The translations under genes and the position numbers were made by a program. The notes below the pieces were generated by a model. The model did not search any database and had not been told where the DNA came from. It saw only the letters and a list, made by a program, of their open reading frames with translations. DNA of 64,000 bases from an uncultured Burkholderiales bacterium. Lineage in GTDB: Bacteria; Pseudomonadota; Gammaproteobacteria; Burkholderiales; Burkholderiaceae_C. The stretch is taken from positions 1 through 64,000 of the forward strand of contig CAJBOO010000239.1 in assembly GCA_903956845.1 (NCBI GenBank), written 5' to 3'. This document shows positions 9,218 to 17,252 of the stretch, piece by piece (positions within the stretch are counted from its first letter, which is position 1; every line of letters starts with the position of its first letter).

Positions 9218-9288
9218 TGATTGTTGTGCGCGGCCTTGTCTGCGCGTTTTTTTGCACCAAAAACAAACATCATTCCCCAGGAGATCTC

Positions 9289-10491
9289 ATGGATGCACTT
9301 AAACAGGGCGCGGACGCTTTGTTCATCTTGCTTGGCGCCATCATGGTGTTGGCCATGCATGCCGGCTTTGCTTTTTTAGAGCTGGGCACGGTTCGTCGGA
9401 AAAACCAGGTCAATGCCTTGGTCAAAATCTTGGTGGATTTCAGCGTCTCGACCGTGGTGTATTTCCTGGTTGGCTACAGCGTGGCTTACGGGACCACGTT
9501 TTTGGTCGACGCGGCCACCCTGGCCGAGCGCAACGGCTATGACCTGGTCAAGTTCTTTTTCTTGCTGACTTTCGCGGCAGCCATCCCAGCCATTGTGTCT
9601 GGCGGCATTGCAGAACGCGCTCGCTTTTACCCTCAACTGATCGCAACTGCGGTTATCGTGGGCTTTATTTACCCCTTCTACGAAGGCATTGCCTGGAACC
9701 AGCATTTCGGTTTCCAAGCCTGGCTCAAAGCCACCACCGGTGCCGAGTTCCATGATTTCGCCGGCTCAGTGGTCGTGCACGCAGTGGGCGGCTGGATTGC
9801 CTTGCCCGCGGTCTTGCTGCTGGGCGCTCGCGCCAACCGCTATAAAAAAGACGGTGCCGTTTCTGCCCACCCGCCCTCGAGCATCCCGTTTTTGGCGCTG
9901 GGCGCTTGGGTGCTGTGCGTGGGCTGGTTTGGTTTCAATGTGATGAGCGCGCAAACCATCGACAAGGTGTCGGGCTTGGTCGCCGTCAACAGCCTCATGG
10001 CCATGGTGGGTGGCACCTTGCCCGCCCTGTGGTTGGGTAAAAACGACCCTGGCTTTGTGCACAACGGTCCCTTGGCAGGTTTGGTGGCTGTGTGCGCGGG
10101 CTCTGACCTCATGCACCCCTTGGGCGCCTTGGTGGTCGGCGGCATCGCGGGTGCCTTGTTTGTTTACATGTTCACCCTGACCCAAAACAAATGGCGGGTC
10201 GACGACGTCCTGGGCGTTTGGCCACTCCACGGCCTGTGCGGGACCTGGGGAGGCATCGCAGCGGGCATCTTTGGCAGCACCAGCCTTGGCGGTTTGGGTG
10301 GCGTGAGTTTGCTTGCTCAGGTGTTGGGTACCCTCATGGGGGTGGTGTGGGCCGTGTGTACCTCTGCTGTGCTTTACGGCTTGCTCAAACACTTCATCGG
10401 CTTGCGTTTGAGCCAAGAAGAAGAGTTTGAGGGGGCCGACATGACCATCCACAAGATCAATTCCAGCCCAGAACACGAAACCAGTTGGTGA
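9289..10491 (+). CDS. amtB: Ammonium transporter (Amt family)
   Basis: This is a 400-residue inner-membrane channel that moves ammonium/ammonia, usually as a trimer gated by a PII protein. The ATG at 9289 follows a good Shine-Dalgarno (CAGGAGA). The pore twin-histidine pair is recognisable in VVVHAVGGWIALPA and WPLHGLCGTWGG. No N-terminal signal peptide precedes the first helix, so it is the short Amt form. No glnK lies beside it, which is a departure from the common glnK-amtB pair. A sigma-54-type promoter sits immediately upstream, so nitrogen limitation probably controls it. The two membrane kinases upstream may sense a related signal; that is inference. Confidence 0.93.
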   Translation: MDALKQGADALFILLGAIMVLAMHAGFAFLELGTVRRKNQVNALVKILVDFSVSTVVYFLVGYSVAYGTTFLVDAATLAERNGYDLVKFFFLLTFAAAIPAIVSGGIAERARFYPQLIATAVIVGFIYPFYEGIAWNQHFGFQAWLKATTGAEFHDFAGSVVVHAVGGWIALPAVLLLGARANRYKKDGAVSAHPPSSIPFLALGAWVLCVGWFGFNVMSAQTIDKVSGLVAVNSLMAMVGGTLPALWLGKNDPGFVHNGPLAGLVAVCAGSDLMHPLGALVVGGIAGALFVYMFTLTQNKWRVDDVLGVWPLHGLCGTWGGIAAGIFGSTSLGGLGGVSLLAQVLGTLMGVVWAVCTSAVLYGLLKHFIGLRLSQEEEFEGADMTIHKINSSPEHETSW

Positions 10492-10663
10492 TATGTGTGG
10501 TTTTTTTGTTGTGCCATGGCATGAAGTCAGGATAAATACTTGGTTTTATATCGGTTTTCTGCCTCATAATGGCTCGGACTGCGTGTATCTACAGGGGTAG
10601 AGTGCGCAGTGTGTGTGGTGATCGGCTAGTTTCGCTTCTTGGCTTTCGTGGACAGGTGCAATC

Positions 10664-10702
10664 GGGACTCCATCGCTTTTTTATTTGTTTTTATGGAGTC
10701 CC
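10664..10702 (+). promoter_or_regulatory. RBS-sequestering hairpin in the leader of the RRM protein gene
   Basis: GGGACTCCAT (10664-10673) and ATGGAGTCCC (10693-10702) form a perfect 10-bp stem with a 19-nt loop made almost only of U, A and a few G. The Shine-Dalgarno GGAG (10695-10698) lies inside the 3' arm, paired with CTCC, and the ATG at 10706 follows three bases after the stem. The structure should keep translation low until it is opened. The 214-base gap from amtB to this gene also holds a weak promoter candidate (CATAAT at 10565-10570) and otherwise nothing recognised. Confidence 0.75.
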
Positions 10703-10705
10703 TGA

Positions 10706-11134
10706 ATGGGCAACAAACTGTATGTCGGCAACCTGCCGTATTCCGTGCGCGATGGCGACTTGGAACAATCTTTTGGTCAATTTGGCACGGTCACCAGCGC
10801 CAAAGTCATGATGGAACGCGACACCGGTCGCTCCAAAGGCTTTGGTTTTGTGGAAATGGCCAGCGACGCAGAAGCTCAAGCTGCCATCAGTGGCATGAAT
10901 GGCCAACCTTTGGGTGGCCGCAGCCTGGTCGTGAATGAAGCACGCCCCATGGAACCTCGTCCTCCCCGCAGTGGCGGCGGTGGCTACGGTGGTGGCGGTG
11001 GCGGTGGCGGCTACGGTGGTGGCGGCGGCGGCGGTTACGGCGGTGGTGGTGGTGGCGGTCGTCGTGAAGGCGGCGGTGGCTACGGTGGTGGCGGTGGTCG
11101 ACGCGAAGGCGGCGGCGGTCGCAACGAATACTGA
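10706..11134 (+). CDS. Glycine-rich RRM RNA-binding protein
   Basis: The 142-residue protein has one RNA-recognition motif at the N terminus: RNP2 LYVGNL at residues 5-10 and RNP1 KGFGFVEM at 44-51. A low-complexity tail from about residue 88 is made of YGGGGGG and RREGGG repeats. Similar single-RRM, Gly-rich proteins in cyanobacteria and some proteobacteria are often cold-induced and thought to act as RNA chaperones; function here is by family only. The repetitive tail is encoded by GGT/GGC runs prone to slippage. Translation is probably controlled by the hairpin covering its ribosome-binding site. It is convergent with lptC. Confidence 0.9.
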   Translation: MGNKLYVGNLPYSVRDGDLEQSFGQFGTVTSAKVMMERDTGRSKGFGFVEMASDAEAQAAISGMNGQPLGGRSLVVNEARPMEPRPPRSGGGGYGGGGGGGGYGGGGGGGYGGGGGGGRREGGGGYGGGGGRREGGGGRNEY

Positions 11135-11147
11135 TCTGCTCCAACAC

Positions 11148-11172
11148 AAAGGCCTCGCAAGAGGCCTTTTTT
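11148..11172 (+). terminator. Rho-independent terminator after the RRM gene
   Basis: AAAGGCCTC, a GCAA loop and GAGGCCTTT form a 9-bp stem followed by a T-run ending at 11172. It ends the RRM transcript. It abuts the lptC stop on the other strand and may also weakly stop that operon. Confidence 0.9.
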
Positions 11173-11822
11173 CATGGCGGGCTGTTTTTAGGTGCCAAAA
11201 CGGCTTTCACCCGTCCATTGAGTTGCATGACTTGTTGCACATTGTCTGCGTGCATGCGGTCTGCTTTGAAGGTATTTTGACCCCTCACCGCCTGCACGGG
11301 CACATGGCTTTTGACTTCATCGGTGTTGGCAAAAAAGTGCAAAAACTCACCTTGAATGGTCAGGGTGTCGGGTTGATCTGCGGTGGGCAACTGTTGCAGC
11401 TGCACCTGGCCCATCAGCTGCACCTCACTGCCGTCCTCGTTGAGCAAGGCTTGTTTGGCCACACCATTGGTCATGTGGCCTTCGGACGAAAACGCAAAAA
11501 ACCGCGGTTTGTCGACCAAGGTGGTCATGGTTGCCGGGAAATGCTGCGCTGCCGCCCCTTGCATCTCGGACTTGAGTTGCCCATTCAGGCCGTACACACT
11601 CATCTTGAATTGACGCACGTCGTAATCGGGAATCGCCAGCGTCTTTTTTTCCTGGGCTGCTTGCATGGGACTCGGGGCCATGCGCAACAACCAGACCGTG
11701 AGCAGCAAACCCATGCCCAAGAACAGCAAAGGCAGCAAACCCAACAACGTGTCTGCCAAGCTGTGCAATGTCTGGCGTGTTGAGGGAGGCTTGACGCCGA
11801 CTGGGCGCGGCAGCGTGCTCAA
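11172..11822 (-). CDS. lptC: LPS export protein LptC
   Basis: LptC is a bitopic inner-membrane protein that passes LPS from the LptB2FG transporter to periplasmic LptA. The 216-residue sequence has one N-terminal membrane helix (about residues 25-47, rich in Leu) and a periplasmic LptC-type domain with repeats such as DKPRFFAFSSEGHMTNGVAKQALL. It starts by 4-bp overlap with the kdsC stop and is the last gene of its operon. lptA and lptB, which usually follow lptC, are absent here; a terminator and the convergent RRM gene come instead. Confidence 0.9.
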   Translation of the reverse strand: MSTLPRPVGVKPPSTRQTLHSLADTLLGLLPLLFLGMGLLLTVWLLRMAPSPMQAAQEKKTLAIPDYDVRQFKMSVYGLNGQLKSEMQGAAAQHFPATMTTLVDKPRFFAFSSEGHMTNGVAKQALLNEDGSEVQLMGQVQLQQLPTADQPDTLTIQGEFLHFFANTDEVKSHVPVQAVRGQNTFKADRMHADNVQQVMQLNGRVKAVLAPKNSPP

Positions 11823-12361
11823 GCCAGCGCCTCTTTCAGCAATGACTCGTAATGACCCGTGGCTTGCAACAACACATCACACACCTCACGCACCGCACCA
11901 TGGCCACCGACCGCATGCGTCACGTGGTGGGCGCGAGCCAATACCTCCGGATGCGCATGGGGCGGCGCGAAGGCGACCGCACTGGGCAACATCATGGCCA
12001 AGTCGGGCCAATCGTCACCCATGGCGGCCGTTTGCGCCCAGGTCATGCCCAAGGCCTGCAACGCCTGTTGGGCTGCTGTGTGCTTGTCTTCCACACCACA
12101 ATGCGCGTGCTGGATGTGCAGGCCCGACAAGCGCATGCGCAGGGCGGGGCTGTCTCGGCCCGTGATGATGACGGGCTGGATACCTGCACGTTGCAACATC
12201 TTCAAGCCGTGGCCATCCAAGGTGTTGAATCGCTTGCTCGACTCGCCGTGTTCGCTGAAGTACAGACCGCCATCGGTCAATACGCCGTCCACATCCAGCA
12301 GCACAACGCGCACCGCTTTGGCTTGAGACAACAGGGAAGCAGGAAAGCGGGTGGGGGTCAT
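11819..12361 (-). CDS. kdsC: 3-deoxy-D-manno-octulosonate 8-phosphate phosphatase KdsC
   Basis: KdsC removes phosphate from Kdo-8-P in the synthesis of the LPS inner-core sugar Kdo. The 180-residue HAD-type C0 phosphatase has motif I as LLDVDGVLTDGG, motif II in IITGRDSPAL and motif IV in AMGDDWPDLAMM, with no cap domain, as is normal for KdsC. It lies between kdsD (one base upstream) and lptC (4-bp overlap), a classic Kdo/LPS-transport operon. Confidence 0.94.
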   Translation of the reverse strand: MTPTRFPASLLSQAKAVRVVLLDVDGVLTDGGLYFSEHGESSKRFNTLDGHGLKMLQRAGIQPVIITGRDSPALRMRLSGLHIQHAHCGVEDKHTAAQQALQALGMTWAQTAAMGDDWPDLAMMLPSAVAFAPPHAHPEVLARAHHVTHAVGGHGAVREVCDVLLQATGHYESLLKEALA

Positions 12362-12362
12362 G

Positions 12363-13364
12363 TCAAATCACTTTCGCCCGCATCAAGTCGTTGGTGTTGA
12401 CAAAGCCGCACAGTTGGCCTTGCGCGTTGACCACCATCACACTGGTGATGCTTTTGAGCTCCATGAGTTCGGCGGCTTGTGCAGCCAAGGCCGTGTCTTT
12501 CAACGTGACGGGGTGGGGGTGCATGACATCGGCTGCGCTGAGTTGGCGCATGTCCGCGCCTTTTTCGATCAAGCGGCGCAAATCACCATCGGTGAAGATG
12601 CCCAACACCTGCTGCTGTGCATCCACCACAGCGGAGGCGCCCAATCCTTTGCGGCTCATCTCACGCATGAGATCACTGAAGCTCGCGCTGGGCAATACCT
12701 GGGGAATGTCGTCGCCTTGGCGCATCACATCTGACACATGGGTCAACAAGCGCCGACCCAAACTGCCACCCGGGTGAGAGCGCGCAAAGTCATCGGCCTT
12801 GAACCCTCGCGCATCCAAAACGGCCACAGCCAGCGCATCCCCCAAAGCGAGTTGCGCGGTGGTGCTGGCGGTGGGCGCCAAGTTCAAGGGACAGGCTTCT
12901 CTTTCAACGCTGCAATCCAACACCCACTGGGCATGTTGTGCCAAGGTAGACCCCAAATGGCCCGTGATGGCCACCATGGGAATGCCTTGGCGCTTGATGA
13001 TCGGCAAAATGGCCGAGAGCTCTTCGCTCTCGCCACTGTTGGACAGGGCCAAGACCAGGTCTTCTCGTTTCACCATGCCCAGGTCGCCATGGCTGGCTTC
13101 GGCCGGGTGCACAAAAAACGCAGGCGTGCCGGTGGAGGCCAGGGTGGCGGCGATTTTTCTGCCCACATGGCCGCTCTTGCCCATGCCCATCACCACCACG
13201 CGGCCCTTGACCTGCAACACCGCTTGCACACTGTGCACAAACGCGTCTCCCAGGCGCTGCTGCACCGCCAAGATCGCCTCGGCCTCGATGGCCATGGTTT
13301 GCTGTGCCAGCGCCAGCCAATGCTTGTGGGAGGAGGGACTCGAATTCGTCATGGTCATGGTCAT
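12363..13364 (-). CDS. kdsD: D-arabinose 5-phosphate isomerase KdsD (KpsF/GutQ family)
   Basis: This enzyme converts ribulose 5-phosphate to arabinose 5-phosphate, the precursor of Kdo. The 333-residue protein has an N-terminal SIS domain (GMGKSGHVGRKIAATLASTG, SNSGESEEL) and two C-terminal CBS domains (ASAVVDAQQQVLGIFTDGDLRR and TSVMVVNAQGQLCGFV). The start shows three in-frame ATGs in a tandem ATGACC repeat (MTMTMTNSS), so the exact first codon is uncertain. It lies 28 bp downstream of mnmE on the same strand. Confidence 0.94.
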   Translation of the reverse strand: MTMTMTNSSPSSHKHWLALAQQTMAIEAEAILAVQQRLGDAFVHSVQAVLQVKGRVVVMGMGKSGHVGRKIAATLASTGTPAFFVHPAEASHGDLGMVKREDLVLALSNSGESEELSAILPIIKRQGIPMVAITGHLGSTLAQHAQWVLDCSVEREACPLNLAPTASTTAQLALGDALAVAVLDARGFKADDFARSHPGGSLGRRLLTHVSDVMRQGDDIPQVLPSASFSDLMREMSRKGLGASAVVDAQQQVLGIFTDGDLRRLIEKGADMRQLSAADVMHPHPVTLKDTALAAQAAELMELKSITSVMVVNAQGQLCGFVNTNDLMRAKVI

Positions 13365-13392
13365 GGATTATGCGTTTGAGCGCACGAGCGCC

Positions 13393-14823
13393 TTATTTGC
13401 CAATGCAAAAGCGAGAAAAAATTTCGCCCAGCAAATCGTCGGCGCTGAAGTCGCCCGTCAAACTCGCCAGCGAGAGCTGCGCCAAGCGGCACTCCTCGGC
13501 CAGCAAGTCCAGCGCAGGCGATGCGTGACCCAATTGCGCCGTGGCGACGGCCACATGCTGCGCCACTTGTCGCAAGGCCTGGACATGCCGGGTTCGCGCG
13601 GTGAACACCCCTTCTTGGGCTTGCGAGGACCAGCCCGCCAGCGCCAAGATGCGTTGGCGCAACTCGGGCAATCCCCATCCTGTTTTGGCCGAGATGCGCA
13701 CCGCCTCGTCCTGTTCGGCCACTTCGGTGCTGACCAGGGTGTCCGCCTTGTTATTGACTTGCAGCAAATGGGTGCGTGGCGGCATGGCTTGTTCGATTTG
13801 CGCACGCAAGTGGTGTTGCGCGGTTTGGTAAACCGCATCGTGCGCCCGGCTGAGGTCGTTGAGCAGCAGCACCATGTCGGCTTGCTGTATTTGTGCCCAC
13901 GCGCGGCCGATGCCCATTTGCTCCACCTCGTCCGCCATGGACAAGTCGCGCAAGCCAGCGGTGTCAAGCACATGGATAGGCACCCCTTCGATTTGAATCG
14001 ATTCACCCAGCACGTCGCGGGTGGTGCCAGCGATGGGCGTGACGATGGCCAACTCGGCGCCTGCCAAGGCATTGAGCAATGAGCTTTTGCCGGCATTGGG
14101 CTGGCCCGCGATCACCACTTTCAAACCATCGCGCAACAACGCGCCTTGTTCGGCCTGAGCCAACAAGGCCAGCAGCTGGGTTTGCAACGCGGACAGTTGG
14201 CTGGCCACACCCAACTGCTCAATGAAGTCAATGTCTTCCTCGGGAAAATCCAAGCTGGCTTCAATTTGCATGCGCACATGCACCAAGGCGTCTTTCAAAC
14301 CGTCGACTTGCTTGGAAAACGCCCCTTGCAATGACCGCCCTGCGCTGCGGACCGCGGCTTCGGTGTGGGCATCGATCACATCGGCAACGGCTTCGGCCTG
14401 GGCCAAGTCGATTTTTTGATTCAGATACGCCCGCTGCGTGAATTCACCGGGCTGCGCCATGCGCAAGCCAGGCAAGCAAGCCCGACCTTGGTGGTCGGTT
14501 TGCTGGGCCAAAGCCAGGCAATGTGCCAAGACCATGTGCAGCACCACGGTGCCGCCATGGCACTGCAACTCCAACACGTCTTCACCGGTGTAACTGTGGG
14601 GGGCGGGGAAATACAGCGCCAAGACCTGGTCGATGGCTTGGCCCTGGTCGTCTTGCAGTTGCACCAGGTGTGCATGGCGGGCTTTGAGGGGGACTTGGCA
14701 CAGTTGTTGGCCGAAGGCTTGCAACTGTTTGCCGCTCAGGCGAACCACACCCACCGCGCCGCGCCCTGGCGGCGTGGCGATGGCCATGATCGGTGCGTCG
14801 CGCTGCGCGAGCATGGGGGTCAC
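13393..14823 (-). CDS. mnmE: tRNA modification GTPase MnmE
   Basis: MnmE works with MnmG to install the (carboxymethyl)aminomethyl group at C5 of wobble U34 in certain tRNAs. The 476-residue protein has the N-terminal folate-binding domain (IATPPGRGAVGVVRLSG), the G domain (G1 GQPNAGKSSLLNA, G3 DTAGL) and the C-terminal CIGK motif carrying the essential cysteine. It follows yidC by 25 bp. Its partner mnmG is also in the window at 24.4 kb, and mnmA, which thiolates the same base, is at 44.4 kb. Confidence 0.96.
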   Translation of the reverse strand: MTPMLAQRDAPIMAIATPPGRGAVGVVRLSGKQLQAFGQQLCQVPLKARHAHLVQLQDDQGQAIDQVLALYFPAPHSYTGEDVLELQCHGGTVVLHMVLAHCLALAQQTDHQGRACLPGLRMAQPGEFTQRAYLNQKIDLAQAEAVADVIDAHTEAAVRSAGRSLQGAFSKQVDGLKDALVHVRMQIEASLDFPEEDIDFIEQLGVASQLSALQTQLLALLAQAEQGALLRDGLKVVIAGQPNAGKSSLLNALAGAELAIVTPIAGTTRDVLGESIQIEGVPIHVLDTAGLRDLSMADEVEQMGIGRAWAQIQQADMVLLLNDLSRAHDAVYQTAQHHLRAQIEQAMPPRTHLLQVNNKADTLVSTEVAEQDEAVRISAKTGWGLPELRQRILALAGWSSQAQEGVFTARTRHVQALRQVAQHVAVATAQLGHASPALDLLAEECRLAQLSLASLTGDFSADDLLGEIFSRFCIGK

Positions 14824-14848
14824 GCGCTCGTGAGGGCCGTGCGGCCGG

Positions 14849-16507
14849 TCAGTTCAAGCCCAATTGCTTGTTGATCATCCATTGCTGGGCGATGGACAAA
14901 ATATTGTTGGACAACCAGTACAGCACCAAGCCCGCGGGGAAGAAGAAGAACATCACGCTGAAGGCCAGCGGCATGAACCACATCATCTTGGCCTGTATCG
15001 GGTCCGGAGGCGTGGGGTTGAGCCAGGTTTGCAACATCGAGGTAGCGGTCATCAGCAGGGGCAGGATGAACCAGGGGTCGGGTGCGGCCAAGTCATGGAC
15101 CCAGCCGATCCAAGGCGCGTTGCGCATTTCGACCGAGGACAACAACACCCAATAGAGCGCAATGAAGAAAGGAATTTGCACCGCGATGGGCAAGCAGCCC
15201 CCCAAGGGGTTGACCTTTTCCTCGCGGTACATTTTCATCATCTCCATTTGCATTTGCTGAGGGTTGTCTTTCAAGCGTTCGCGCATTTCCATGATTTTCG
15301 GGTTGATGGCTTTCATCTTGCCCATGCTTCGGTAGGCTTGGGCATTGAGCCAATAGAACGCGGCTTTCAACACCACCACCAAGGCCACGATAGACCAACC
15401 CCAGTTGGCGATGATTTTGTTCAACTCGTACAACAACCAAAACAAGGGCTTGGACAAAATCGTGAGCCAGCCGTAATCTTTGACCAGCTCCAAACCGGGG
15501 TAAATGGCCTCGAGGGTTTTCTCTTCTTGGGGGCCAATGAACAAGCGGGTGCTTTGGCTCAATTGGCTGCCCGCAGCAATGGCGGGCAAGGGTGCCACCA
15601 TGCCAGCTGAATACAGGTTTTGATCGATCTTGCGCGCAAAGATATCGCGTTGTTGCCCGTCATCAAGCAGCCAAGCCGAGGCAAAGTAGTGCTGCACCAT
15701 GGCCACATAGCCTTGTGTGCTTTGCTTTTCAAAGTCGGCTTTGCTTTTTTCGATGTCAGCAAATTCCACTTTTTGGAATTTCTTTTGGCTGGTGTACACC
15801 GCCGGGCCGGTGAAGGTGGAATAAAAAGCGGACTCGCCTTCGAGCTTGTTGCCATCGCGCACCAACTGCACATACAGCTGCGGGTTGATGCTGGCCGCAC
15901 TGTTGTTGCGGATGAGGTGTTCCACGCCAACCGCATAACTGCCACGCTTGAAGCTGTAGGTTTTGACCAACTTCACGTCACCCACGGGGTCGGATTCAAA
16001 CTTGACCAGCAAGCTGTCTTCCCCATCGTTCAAGGCTTTGGCGCCACTGAAATGCATCGGGGTTTTGTGGTTGGGCAACAAGGCATTGGGCACGGATGAA
16101 ATCAAGCCGCTTTGGGCCAAATACACGCGCTCTTTGCTGTCGTCCAGCAGTTTGACGTTGTGGCCGCTGTGGTGTGCGTCGCCATGCTTGAGCAATTCGG
16201 CGCCCACCACGTTACCGCCTTCGGTATCAAACGTGATTTTCAAGACATCGGTTGCCACGTCAATGCGTTCACGAGGGCTGCTGGCCGGCGCGGTTGGCGC
16301 GGTCGTTGGCATGGCATGGCTCGACAGGGCGGCAGGTGGTGTCACCGCATCTGGGGTGGCCGCAGGCGCGCTGGTTTGCTCTGCAGGCTTGACCGCGCTT
16401 GGGAAGAAGGTGGGTTTATTTCCGTTATGGATTTGCCACTGGTCCCACAACATCACCAAGGAAAAACCAAAAACAGCCCAAAGAATGGTGCGGCGGATAT
16501 CGTTCAT
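14849..16507 (-). CDS. yidC: Membrane protein insertase YidC
   Basis: YidC inserts and folds inner-membrane proteins, alone or with SecYEG. The start is the ATG at 16507 (MNDIRRTILWAVFGFSLVML), giving 552 residues with the N-terminal helix, the large periplasmic beta-supersandwich domain of Gram-negative YidC, and the conserved C-terminal five-helix core (IMEMRERLKDNPQQMQMEM; PLGGCLPIAVQIPFFIALY). The frame is open further upstream, but that part overlaps yidD. It overlaps the yidD stop by 4 bp. Confidence 0.96.
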   Translation of the reverse strand: MNDIRRTILWAVFGFSLVMLWDQWQIHNGNKPTFFPSAVKPAEQTSAPAATPDAVTPPAALSSHAMPTTAPTAPASSPRERIDVATDVLKITFDTEGGNVVGAELLKHGDAHHSGHNVKLLDDSKERVYLAQSGLISSVPNALLPNHKTPMHFSGAKALNDGEDSLLVKFESDPVGDVKLVKTYSFKRGSYAVGVEHLIRNNSAASINPQLYVQLVRDGNKLEGESAFYSTFTGPAVYTSQKKFQKVEFADIEKSKADFEKQSTQGYVAMVQHYFASAWLLDDGQQRDIFARKIDQNLYSAGMVAPLPAIAAGSQLSQSTRLFIGPQEEKTLEAIYPGLELVKDYGWLTILSKPLFWLLYELNKIIANWGWSIVALVVVLKAAFYWLNAQAYRSMGKMKAINPKIMEMRERLKDNPQQMQMEMMKMYREEKVNPLGGCLPIAVQIPFFIALYWVLLSSVEMRNAPWIGWVHDLAAPDPWFILPLLMTATSMLQTWLNPTPPDPIQAKMMWFMPLAFSVMFFFFPAGLVLYWLSNNILSIAQQWMINKQLGLN

Positions 16508-16761
16508 ATGCTTGGCGGGTGAGAAGAGGAAAGGGTTTTGAAGAGTGCGTCGGGGACGGGATCGTGTCCACCCGCGCACCAGGGGTGGCAGCGGCCGATG
16601 CGCTTGAGGGTCAAGTAACTGCCACCTGCGGCGCCATGCTTGGCCAAGGCCTCGATGGCGTAGCGCGAGCAAGTCGGCTCAAAGCGGCAAGACGAACCCA
16701 ACCAGGGGCTGAGGATCAATCGGTAGGCTTTGACAAGGGCAATCAGGAGGCGCTGCATCAT
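16504..16761 (-). CDS. yidD: Membrane protein insertion efficiency factor YidD
   Basis: YidD is a small inner-membrane-associated protein that assists YidC-dependent insertion. The 85-residue sequence has the family core LILSPWLGSSCRFEPTCSRY followed by AIEALAKHG and RIGRCHPW, with the conserved cysteines. It overlaps both rnpA (4 bp) and yidC (4 bp), showing tight coupling in the rpmH-rnpA-yidD-yidC operon. Confidence 0.95.
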   Translation of the reverse strand: MMQRLLIALVKAYRLILSPWLGSSCRFEPTCSRYAIEALAKHGAAGGSYLTLKRIGRCHPWCAGGHDPVPDALFKTLSSSHPPSI

Positions 16762-17117
16762 GGTTGAGGGGCGTTGGCAAACAATTGCATCAGCTCTTCG
16801 CGCACCGCCACGCGCAATGCTTTGGAGGTGGCGCTGGTGAAAACGCGCCGGTCAAACTCTCGGCGCAAGCGCACAACCCGATCGGCTGCATTGGCCTGCG
16901 GCAAGCACTGCGCGGCCAGGCTGTAAATTTGTCGTTTGATGGTGTTGCGTGTCACCGCGCGTTTGGCCAATCGCTTGGGCACCACCGCCCCGATGCGCGA
17001 GAAGTCGGCGGCGCTGCGTTGGTGCAAGGCAAAATGCGCCGTGTTGACGGCCACGCCTGCGCCCATCACTTCGTCAAAGTCAGCGCGCTGCGTGATTTTG
17101 TGCACACCGCCTGACAA
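16758..17117 (-). CDS. rnpA: Ribonuclease P protein component
   Basis: RnpA is the protein cofactor of RNase P, which trims tRNA 5' leaders. The 119-residue sequence begins at a TTG (17117) directly after the rpmH stop; a GTG at residue 5 (17105) is an alternative. The family signature is present as KRLAKRAVTRNTIKRQ, and VVRLRREFDRR is basic as expected. It is translated between rpmH and yidD in the conserved ribosome/membrane-insertion operon. Confidence 0.92.
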   Translation of the reverse strand: MSGGVHKITQRADFDEVMGAGVAVNTAHFALHQRSAADFSRIGAVVPKRLAKRAVTRNTIKRQIYSLAAQCLPQANAADRVVRLRREFDRRVFTSATSKALRVAVREELMQLFANAPQP

Positions 17118-17252
17118 TCAGACAGCCAGGCGTTTACGGCCTTTGGCGCGACGGGCATTGATAACGGCACGACCACCACGGGTTTTCATGCGGACCAAAA
17201 AGCCATGGGTGCGCGCACGGCGCGTCTTTGAAGGTTGGTAAGTGCGTTTCAT
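17118..17252 (-). CDS. rpmH: 50S ribosomal protein L34
   Basis: The 44-codon frame translates as [19 protein letters not shown], then [20 protein letters not shown] and KRLAV, the complete L34 sequence. It is the first gene of the minus-strand rpmH-rnpA-yidD-yidC-mnmE series, divergent from dnaA. A likely promoter on the minus strand has -35 CAGACA (17312-17307) and -10 GATAAT (17289-17284) with a 17-bp spacer. Confidence 0.97.
   Translation of the reverse strand: MKRTYQPSKTRRARTHGFLVRMKTRGGRAVINARRAKGRKRLAV

Noticed and set aside
10970-11130. GGT/GGC-rich repeats as a possible minisatellite or mobile element trace
   Set aside because: The repeats are in frame and encode the Gly-rich tail usual for this RRM protein family.
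13341-13364. The kdsD start (ATGACCATGACCATGACG followed by AATTCGAG) resembles the start of lacZ-alpha in cloning vectors
   Set aside because: The frame runs straight into an intact KdsD sequence and the next bases differ from the vector polylinker. It is a chance likeness caused by a short tandem repeat.
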